From Apiosordaria backusii (taxonomy: Eukaryota > Ascomycota > Sordariomycetes > Sordariales > Lasiosphaeriaceae): DNA of 64,000 nt. The notes under the pieces were generated by a model. The model saw only the letters and a program-made list of their open reading frames with translations, ran no database searches and was not told the DNA's origin. Every line of letters begins with the position of its first letter. Position 1 is the first letter of the stretch. The stretch lies in contig JAUKTV010000005.1 in assembly GCA_030549205.1 (NCBI GenBank), forward strand, positions 1,364,001 to 1,428,000, in the 5' to 3' direction. The translations under genes and the position numbers were made by a program. Below, piece after piece: positions 56,550 to 64,000 of this stretch.

Positions 56550-57166
56550 TTGAAGTGCCACGATGGGGAAGATTATGTTCATGGAGGGTACCTTAATTAT
56601 AAACTGATGGGTTATGACTAAAGGGTTGCTTGACGAGGGAACCGTGGCGAAGCAAAGGGTGGAGAAAGGGATACAAGCAAGGCATTAGGTTTCAAGTTGT
56701 TGTGGTTTAATTCGATAGACTTGCTGTTTAATGTGTAGTTACCTACTGTCACTCTCCTTCAAATGCTGGAAAGCTATGTTATTATTCTGTTCCACAAGGC
56801 TTGAGATCGTGTGTAGGTGATATGGATACCTAAGTAGGCAGCTGGACTAGGCAAATGTGATCTCCAGTTTCCCAAGTCACGGTGTTTAGTCACGGTGTTT
56901 GTCACATGAGTCTCCATGGTTATCCAAAGATGTACATACCTTTCCACCACTAATCACTACCATATCGCCTATCTATATGTATCCGATTGCTGCTAGCAGA
57001 CTGTCGAAAACACACTAAGGTATCCAAAAGAGAGCATGTCTCAACACACGGAAGAACCTAGGTAATTGGACTTGGTATGAGCCACTGAGCATCCTCACTC
57101 TCCTTGGGGCCGCTTCAATATGTTGACAGCCCCATTTTCCCATGCGTGCCCTTCACCAATCATGCT
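56550..57166. other. Intergenic, no gene seen
   Basis: 3' flank of the secreted-protein gene. It includes CCTAGGTA-type motif remnants at about 56826 and 57057. Confidence 0.45.
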
Positions 57167-57450
57167 CTATCTTTTCACCGGCCTATTCGATTTGGGCTTT
57201 TTCTCCTTCTTCTTCTTTCCTTCCTCTTCATCTTTTTTCCGTTTCTCCTCTTCTTTAGCTTCTTTCTCTTTTCTCTCCTCTTCCTCTTTCTTCAGGCGCT
57301 GTGCTTCCGACTCTTTGGTGTTGCCACAGTAGGGACACACACTCCCGCGGACGACAGAGGGGGGGAAATTTTCACCGCAGGTTTCGTATTTCTGATAGTG
57401 CCCCTTATTAACGCACCTCGTAAAAAATACCTTGTAGCAACATGGGTATG
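57167..57450 (-). CDS. Last exon of a Cys-rich, charged coiled-coil protein (5' end not found)
   Basis: On the minus strand, after a good acceptor (GATTTATAG, ending at 57451), the frame reads YPCCYKVFFTRCVNKGHYQK, then YETCGENFPPSVVRGSVCPY plus CGN, then about 50 residues of Lys/Glu/Arg (SEAQRLKKEEEERKEKEAKE and on) to a TAG at 57167-57169. It contains no Met, so a start-based search would skip it. The CxxC (CPYC), CC and HYxxxxTC spacing suggests a zinc-binding module, as in a set of uncharacterised fungal proteins, followed by a charged helix. No upstream exon could be fixed: the flanking 57451-57760 is TA-rich and may be decayed, so this may be a broken gene. Confidence 0.5.
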
Positions 57451-58179
57451 CTATAAATCAAGCAAGTAGTAAGCCTTACTAGAGCTTCAATCCATATGGG
57501 GTGGACGAACCAGTGATACGTGTGTGACCCGCCCATCGTAAGGTACATCAGGGCCAAGGTCTGAAACTAGAATGGGCTTTCAGCGGGTATTACTAACACG
57601 CCAGAGCTCAAGATTGAAGGAGAACCGAGGTGAGGGCTTCGACAAGGCCTAGGATCTATAAGATATTATAGGTAGTAAATAGTGTCGCAAAGAACTAGTT
57701 AATACTACATTTTAGGTCAAATACTGTAGGCCCTAGGCGGTCTTTATTCTACATTAGCTGGATATCCTCCGCTAATCAAGCCCCCGAGTCTTTCAATCGG
57801 CTCTCTTTCAATAGTACGGATCCTAAAGGCCGAGCAGCTAACCTCTATACAACTCTCGTACTTAGATACCTTTCCAGAGCCGTCATAGCCAGGCTGCCAT
57901 AGCACCAATGGTACAAAGTAATCGCGGTGAGGACAAAGTCCTTTGACGGCGGGGCTCGATAGGCTTGAGAGCCTATTGCATCTACTCATTAACAGAACGG
58001 GACATCGTTTTGACGTGGTCCTAGAAGTCGCCAACACTAACGTAAGTGGGCTCATTACACTGCCTTCCGGTCTCTACCAAATTAGAAGCCTTCCCGGTGT
58101 TCTCTGCTTACTTGCTAAACGTTTTAATTCGAGTTTCATTGAGATAGGCGTCAGAAAACAGAATGTGATTGGTCTACAT
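57451..58179. other. TA-rich spacer, possibly decayed sequence
   Basis: The part at about 57640-57760 is markedly TA-rich compared with its surroundings. A minus-strand open frame (57744-58055) contains protein-like scraps (GLCPHRDYFVPLVLWQPGYD) but no recognisable family. It may be decayed coding sequence. Confidence 0.35.
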
Positions 58180-59450
58180 CTAAGTGTTAGCAACTACAAC
58201 GAGCATCTGTCTGAGCTTGCTCTGCAAAATAGTCCAATCCTCGTCACGTATCCATTCCGCTCCGATGCTGTGCAGCACAGTCAATGCATCCGTGTCATCC
58301 CCCACGGCGACCTGAACAAACTTGCGGCAGATCTCAAGGCGGTTCCTATACAAAAGCGCGGCATTCCAGACTGCCTCGAAAAGGTGTGACTTCTGGTTGA
58401 AAACCAGGGACAAACATTCCCAATCACCTTTCCTGGAGAGGGCCTGGCCGAGCCTTCTGTGGTAGTACTCGCGGTATTTCTCCAGCAGTTCGGGGGAATC
58501 TTCTCTATCCGGGTTCTGGGGCCAGGTGTACATTAGGGGATCCCAATCGCGGGTTATCCAGCCGGGATGTCTGGCATAACCCACATATCGGGGCACCGTC
58601 TGAACGAGGTCCCAGTCGACAAGCCCAGTCACGTTGCCCTTGGGATCAACCAAAACGTTTTGAAGGTCAAAGTCTGGAAAGTCGAGAACAAAAGTGTGCT
58701 GCGCTGGTAAAGAGTCGATATGAGTGTCGCCAACACCTTGTCGCTTCCCCGGCGATGCGGGTTTTTGCCGGGAGCTGGAGCCGCGTGATGCTGAAGATAG
58801 CGAAAGGCAGTGTCGAAAGGACCAGAGGCGACAACCTGGAGCCCACCATCATCCTTCTCATCCCATTCATAGCAGGGGCCGAGGGTTGTTCCGCCTAAGC
58901 CGTCATCCTGGATGGACCCCATCTTGTCAAAGGTCAAGGATGAGAGCTTAGCCATAGCATTGGCCACGCTGGTTAAGATGTTGAGGCGAAGTTGCTCCCG
59001 CGTAAGTTTACGGCGACTTTTCTGAGGCGAGAACCAGAGCTTGTATGCGGGCTGTCCAGGCATGAAGCTCATACATATGTACGGCGCACCGATCTCGTTC
59101 TTGCTGGTCGTGTCATGAGAATAGACCTCTGGAACAGGAAGCGACGTCTTCTTCCGAATAACTCGCAAAGTAGCGACCTGCGATTCCAGGGCTTGCGCCG
59201 CGATTGCTGTCATTCTCGAGCCGAAGCCTATAGCAGGAATGCGGACCACGAGCTTGATTGACCCAAAGTCAACGGTGTGGATAAGGTTGTTTGATCCCTC
59301 GAGCCGTTCCAGCAATTTGCCCTTTGTGCGTGGTTTCAAGCCTTTTTGAGTTGCGACATCGTGAGCAAGCTTGATGATTGACGGTGGTGGGATACTCAGC
59401 AGCGGACCAAACCGGTCCTTCATACCGTCCAAACTGTCTGAGCCCAACAT
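58180..59450 (-). CDS. Aminoglycoside phosphotransferase (APH)-fold kinase-like protein, frame broken once
   Basis: Minus strand, about 423 residues if one frame break is bridged. The N-lobe (FGSIKLVVRIPAIGFGSRM, QVATLRVIRKKTSLPVPEVY, APYICMSFMPGQPAYKLW) and the catalytic region (FPDFDLQNVLVDPKGNVTGL followed by VDWD) are typical of the fungal APH/choline-kinase-like family. The usual catalytic HxDxxxxN reads DFDLQN, with the second Asp and the Asn kept, and VDWD is the metal-binding motif. The two halves lie in different frames. The change falls between HHAAPAPGK and QHTFVLDF (about 58680-58790), where one extra base, for instance in the T5 run at 58762-58766, restores one frame. A rival explanation is an intron with a poor GTCCTT donor and TTTACCAG acceptor, which would delete a conserved-looking GPFDTAFRYL. 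The start at the Met ending at 59450 is preferred over one 45 codons upstream. The substrate is unknown. Confidence 0.65.
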
Positions 59451-60455
59451 TTTGCTGTTGTTCTTGTGGTCAAGAAGATTTAGAGCCAGAGAATCTGTCG
59501 ATTTTGGGAGGATTGCAAGCGAGGTAAGAAGATGTTGGAAGCAAATTGGGGTGTGGTGTTTGTCTTCCAGCATGAGCATATCCATTAGCTATCCCTAACC
59601 CTATCTATCATATTGCTATCTCATGCTCATGCTCTTACAACCTCATGTGCCGAGTTTTCACTTTAGCTGTCACTCGCAAACTCGAAATGCCAATTCATCC
59701 TGGTTTAGTCATCGGTGAAACACTGCCCACCTCGACCTCAACCTCACACTCTGTTTGACAAGCAGTGACCATGCATCAAGTACAGTGCGTCTAAATTCTT
59801 TGGATATATACACATACAAAGTAAATCTTGCTTTGAAAAAGGATCGCGCCACCCAATGCAATGCATGCTGTACATGTAATGCCATGCTTTGGACATTCCG
59901 CAATGCCGTCCCATCCAACACCACACAAAGCCATCCCAACCCCCCTTTCTTCCCGCAACACTTTGCAAAAAGATCTTACACCGCCGTCCTTTCCGTCTCG
60001 TAGTATCCGGTCCATATTGGCGTAGCTCTAAAAAAATTGGTATCCTTGACCCGGGAGGGTGCTGAATTTCAGGTTCCGTTCCTGTCCATGAATGGTGTGG
60101 CAGTTTTGAAACCCTCGACTTTCATTAGTGAAGGGTTTTGCGTCGCCGTTTCCGCCGTTGTTCCTCCTTTTTTTTCTTCAAAGAAAAAAGAGAAAACAAG
60201 TTGAAAAAAATATGCTGGCTTTTAGCTGCTTGACTTTGTTCAAGCAGCCTTGGCCTTCATGCTATCAAATTCTCGCTGACTAAATTCATCCCAAACAAAA
60301 GCAAAACGCAGCAGTTTTTGATCAGCTTCTAACTCCTTGTTAAAAACAACAGACGCAAGGAAAAAGAGAAGAATCCAGGGAGGGTCCAGGTTGGTCCAGG
60401 GTGAACAGTTGGGTCCGGGAGGTCCAGGATGGGTGTTGGTTGTGATGGGGAGAAA
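59451..60455. other. Intergenic between the APH-like and sfc1 genes
   Basis: Promoter of the APH-like gene on one side and the 3' flank of sfc1 on the other. No codon-biased reading on either strand. Confidence 0.5.
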
Positions 60456-61631
60456 TTATTCTTCGTACCTTCCCCCAGTGATGATCGATGGCCCGCTCTT
60501 CTCGAGCTTCTCCTTCAGGTACTCGTAGACGGTAAAAGTGACGGCCTGACCAGGGGCAACACGCATGATTCTAGGAGTGATGCCCTTGTAGAAAGCGTGG
60601 AATCCTTCTTGCCTGTTTTTATGGGTCAGTGATCTTCCATAATGGAAGTGGTAGGGAAAAGGAGGAAACATACTTGAACATCTCGCCGGCAATCTTGGTG
60701 ATTCTCTGCAGGGCAGAGGTGCCCTCCTCAGCCTTCATCTTCTGAAGTCTAGTCTTGATGGTATCGATAGGGGCGTTGCTCAGGGGGCCCATGGCGCCGG
60801 AAACAAGACCGATCAGAGTGGTCTGGTAGCTGGGAAGGTTGCCGCCCTGGTACTCGGGCTGCCACTGGTAGAGCCACTCCTTGAAGTAGGTGTAGGCGGT
60901 GAAGTTGACAGCCTGGTTGCTACCTTGTCTGAGCGCAGTAAGCGAGACACCTCTGTACAGAGCACCGAAACCTTCCTCCTTCACGACAGTGTAGAGAGCG
61001 TGAGCAGCGTTGCGGTACTTGGGCACGTCAAGGGGATCGGCCATAGAATGGTGTTGCGCCTGGAGGCGAATCTTGATGACCTCCATTGGGGTGACGACGG
61101 CGACGGCCTCGGTGACACCGGCGGAGAGACCAGCAAGGAAGAGAGCTTGGCCAGAAACAACACCGGTCTCCTTGTTGGCGAGGAGCTGCTTGTACCACTC
61201 GAACGAAGTGAAACGGATGGCCATCTTGGGCACGATACCCGTGAGCACGGCACCAAGACCCTTGTACAAGCCAAGGGCGGTCTCCTTCTGAACAATCTCG
61301 ACACCAGTTTTGATGAAGCCGCGCTTGGCCTGGCCTGGTACTCTGCCACGCTTGGAGAGCTGCATGCGCACCTTGATGGTGTCTATGTGCTATCGTCAGC
61401 ATGCAGTTCCTTGCCGCGGCGCATTCCCAGAACGAATCAGATAAAACATACCAAGAGGATGGCACACCAAAGCCTCCATCATACCAGCACCACCACCAGC
61501 TGTTCTTCTTGTCAGCATACCAGATTCCCCCCCGTGTTCCTGGCTCGGGGCTCGAGCTCACCGATCAGGTTGGTTGCGGCCGAGGTAGGCTTCTTCTGGC
61601 CATTGTTGCCGCCTGATACTTTTGTCGCCAT
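60456..61631 (-). CDS. sfc1: Mitochondrial succinate-fumarate carrier (Sfc1/Acr1)
   Basis: Minus strand, exons 61631-61562, 61499-61452, 61382-60674 and 60612-60456, giving 327 residues. Three mitochondrial-carrier repeats carry the PxD/ExxK signatures: HPLDTIKVRMQ, TPMEVIKIRLQ and APIDTIKTRLQ. Sfc1-specific blocks are LGLYKGLGAVLTGIVPKMAI then RFTSFEWYKQLLANKETGVV, LYRGVSLTALRQGSNQAVNF and FYKGITPRIMRVAPGQAVTF. The carrier exchanges cytosolic succinate for mitochondrial fumarate across the inner membrane, linking glyoxylate-cycle succinate to gluconeogenesis during growth on acetate or ethanol. All introns are GT-AG and in frame. A (CA)37 run lies only 14 bases upstream of the ATG. Confidence 0.95.
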
Positions 61632-61642
61632 CTTTGCGGTGC

Positions 61643-61645
<3 letters not shown>

Positions 61646-61720
<75 letters not shown>
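61646..61720. repeat. (GT)37 microsatellite in the sfc1 leader
   Basis: 75 bases of uninterrupted GT on the plus strand, so (CA)n on the sfc1 transcript, ending 14 bases before the start codon. Z-DNA-forming and length-variable repeats of this kind can change expression. Confidence 0.97.
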
Positions 61721-61721
<1 letters not shown>

Positions 61722-63097
61722 TGTGTGGTTTGAAACCGGTATTTCCTATTGGCTGGCTATGCCTTTTTTCTTCGTCTTTCGTCCTCCGCAGTAAGTCTGC
61801 CTAACAGAGACTCAAGATTTGACTGATATCCAAGAAAACTCTTTGGGTAGTCGTTACGTGTTTGATCGTATGTACCGGGTCTTCGTGGGGGGAGGTGAGA
61901 GGAGGAAGGGGGGCTCGCCAAGCAGCAAGAAGTCCGTCGTTTCGTGAGAGCGTTGGATGAATAACGAGCTCAACGGTCGAGTGTCCAGGCGAGTGGGAAA
62001 AGGTAGGCCTTTGTGTAATTTCTGGCCGAAAATCTCTTAACAGCGAGTTATGGCCGGCCGGCGCTCGACACGAGTCAAGAGGTCCCAAGACTGGGGACGG
62101 GTTATGGAGCTGAACGACACCGGGAAAATAGCACGGGATCCACCTCCGCAACTGGGAATGTGGAAGCACAATGTTAAAAAAAAAACGGGGGAAAGCCGGC
62201 TAACGGGGATGAACGGCGGGGCTATCAAACGGGGACCTGGAACAAAGGAAGAGGGAAGACGAGTAACTGTGGGTGGGTGGGCAGGAGATACAGGAGAGAC
62301 AGCAGGACAATGACTCCAAATATCCTCTGGATGATCTCGAGTCCCAGAGCAAGCAACAACCGCCAGATCGGATCTAATGACGGGAGCCGAGCCGAAGAGG
62401 CAGGAAAACCGAGCAAGACCAGGTACCAGTACACTTGTAGCCGGTACATGCAGTTTTTAACAAGACCGAAAGACCCGACCCCTTCCCGTTCGGCTTGTAA
62501 CGAAACGAGGGACAAGAAAGAGATCCCCACCATAATTGTGGGTTGAGTCAGAAGATGGTTCCCAGTCCTTGCTGAAGCAACCGACCTTTTACCCGTGATG
62601 TGGCCAGGGAACCGTGGAGGAGAGCTGTTTTGGCATGTACAGTACCGTGAGTACCTGGCGGAAAAAGTAGTGTACATGCTGAGCTGGTGATGGGTGAGAG
62701 AGAAACAAAAAAGCCAGAGAGATCTGCAAGGGCCATGACGGGATGTGACGGATTGAGAGCATGGAAGCGTCGAAAAAAACATGCCGGGCACACGGGGAGC
62801 GATTGAACGTGGATGGTGGGGTTGCTGAGGTCGAATCTCGTATGTGATTGGCTGTTTCGTCCCATCGGCGCAGCGGAGCTTTGTTTTGGTTCGAGGTCTC
62901 TGCCGTTTTCCCTGTCCATGTTGTGTGATTACGGTAATGTATCTTTGACCCCAAGTTATATCTGCCATGGCAAGTGCTGTCTCTGGTGTGATTTTGCTGA
63001 TTTATATGCAAGCCGGAATGGCATTTGACACTCTGGTTGACAGTGGTGTTCTCGTTGTCTCTGTTGCGTTCTTCCTGGAAATTGGACCACCCCGCCC
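61721..63097. other. Intergenic upstream of sfc1
   Basis: Promoter region of sfc1 and spacer. A 247-codon open frame (62225-62968, minus) has no codon bias and no motif, so it is not supported. Confidence 0.45.
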
Positions 63098-63526
63098 TCA
63101 TTGAACGATGCCCCTGAAACTGAACGAGCTGGAGCACTTCACCGAAGGCGGCTTCACCTGAACGATGGCATTGAGCTCCTCAATTGGCAGTCCTCGTGAC
63201 GTCCTGCTGCGTTCAGGGTCAACGGCGATGGCAACGGCCCAGTGCGGTCCAAAAGTCTGAACTGGCTTGTGATCTACCAGTGACGTATTTACCATAACCG
63301 ACCCCAAGCCGAGCTTGTGATACTGCGGGGAAGCTTGCTGCAGCGAGGGGTGCTGTCCCACATTCCCTCCACACTCTGGACCACAGAGTCGGACGCTTCC
63401 GGGATCGCCCTCGACGTCCGCAACCATCACAATGCCGAGGTCATTGAGCGCGTGTGCCGAAAGGTCAAAACCCAGACCCTGGATTCCTCGAGACATGTCC
63501 ACAATCCCCCGACCGTCCGCTGCCAT
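63098..63526 (-). CDS. Hypothetical protein, 142 residues
   Basis: Minus-strand open frame with GC-rich third positions and protein-like composition: LGFDLSAHALNDLGIVMVAD, YHKLGLGSVMVNTSLVDHKP and SRGLPIEELNAIVQVKPPSV. No family is recognised. It could be a whole small gene or a last exon. The 10-base tandem repeat TGCCATGCGC (63521-63540) overlaps its start and offers several in-register or shifted ATGs, so the start is unsure. Confidence 0.35.
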   Translation of the reverse strand: MAADGRGIVDMSRGIQGLGFDLSAHALNDLGIVMVADVEGDPGSVRLCGPECGGNVGQHPSLQQASPQYHKLGLGSVMVNTSLVDHKPVQTFGPHWAVAIAVDPERSRTSRGLPIEELNAIVQVKPPSVKCSSSFSFRGIVQ

Positions 63527-64000
63527 GCGCTGCCATGCGCTGCCATCCCACTGAAATGCCGTCGCAGCACCCGGAGAACCACATGACTCAGCTGCGAACC
63601 GCTCCGGCCTTCAGCTCTAACGCCGTCCGACCCCCGGCCCGCCCTGGGAAAACACACTCACTTGAGAGACGTGTTCCAAAATAATAATATGATTCTTCTG
63701 TAGAGGGTATTGAACAAACAACCAAGTTTAACTCCGTCATGCCGTCCCATGCCTGATCATGATGAAAATGCCGACAAGCCTCTTTCTAAGTGCTTTTTAT
63801 GTCCTTTTCCCCAGGTTCCATGCGCGCAAGTAAACACAACAGATACGCCCAAGAAAAATGCCCATAGCCAACCGTGCCACCCCCAAAAGCAAATGCTGAT
63901 TTTCGTGTGCGTACAGCTGCAACAAAGACTCCCCAAAAAAACCAAAAAAAAAACCGAGTGCTTACTTCGTAGATCAAAGCAGATCAAAGATAGATATCAA
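63527..64000. other. Right edge, no gene seen
   Basis: About 470 bases to the window end. No codon-biased reading. It begins inside the TGCCATGCGC tandem repeat. Confidence 0.45.

Noticed and set aside
62225..62968. 247-codon minus-strand open frame
   Set aside because: No codon bias or motif; it lies in the promoter side of sfc1.

Overview
The window looks like chromosomal DNA of a filamentous ascomycete, most likely a Sordariomycete and perhaps Sordariales. Genes carry short GT-AG introns of about 50-70 nt, coding third positions are GC-rich, intergenic spaces are long, and the gene set is fungal: an AA9 polysaccharide monooxygenase, a NudE/RO-11 dynein regulator, a fungal SET9, a fungal APC-type amino acid permease, a fused LrgA-LrgB membrane protein and a succinate-fumarate carrier. 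The species cannot be named from sequence alone.

Layout. 0-13 kb: a decayed coding fragment, tRNA-Ser(UGA) on the minus strand, a DUF1308/UPF0415 protein, a Lys/Glu-rich low-complexity protein, a relic of a glucuronoyl-esterase-like gene, a secreted Ser/Thr-rich protein with a CBM-like C-terminus, and an amino acid permease whose first exon has an apparent one-base frameshift. 13-20 kb: AA9 LPMO, Nudix ADP-ribose pyrophosphatase, NudE-like protein. 24-31 kb: the complete acetyl-CoA carboxylase gene, preceded by 4.6 kb with no convincing gene. 31.6 kb: an intron-containing tRNA-Lys(CUU). 33-47 kb: a small velvet-like protein, a BTB protein with a GC-AG intron, SET9, mitochondrial uL14m, RNA polymerase II subunit RPB9 and the Pin1/Ess1 isomerase. 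47-57 kb: LrgA-LrgB protein, augmin-subunit-3-like coiled-coil protein, a small orphan protein and a small secreted protein. 57-62 kb: an unidentified Cys-rich/charged exon, a kinase-like (APH) gene with a frame break, and the Sfc1 carrier, whose 5' leader holds a (CA)37 run.

Neighbouring genes do not form an obvious pathway cluster. SET9/uL14m and RPB9/ESS1 are divergent pairs sharing intergenic promoters, and ESS1 and the LrgAB gene converge.

The most interesting signal is RPB9. Its canonical C-terminal zinc ribbon is encoded by two small distal exons (43450-43639). The 659-nt first intron begins with a 125-codon, in-frame, codon-biased extension, so a second isoform with a novel Cys-rich/acidic tail is possible. 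Two otherwise intact genes (permease and APH) each need one extra base, possibly in a homopolymer; this may be sequencing error rather than biology. I found no CRISPR array, no intact transposon and no secondary-metabolite cluster.
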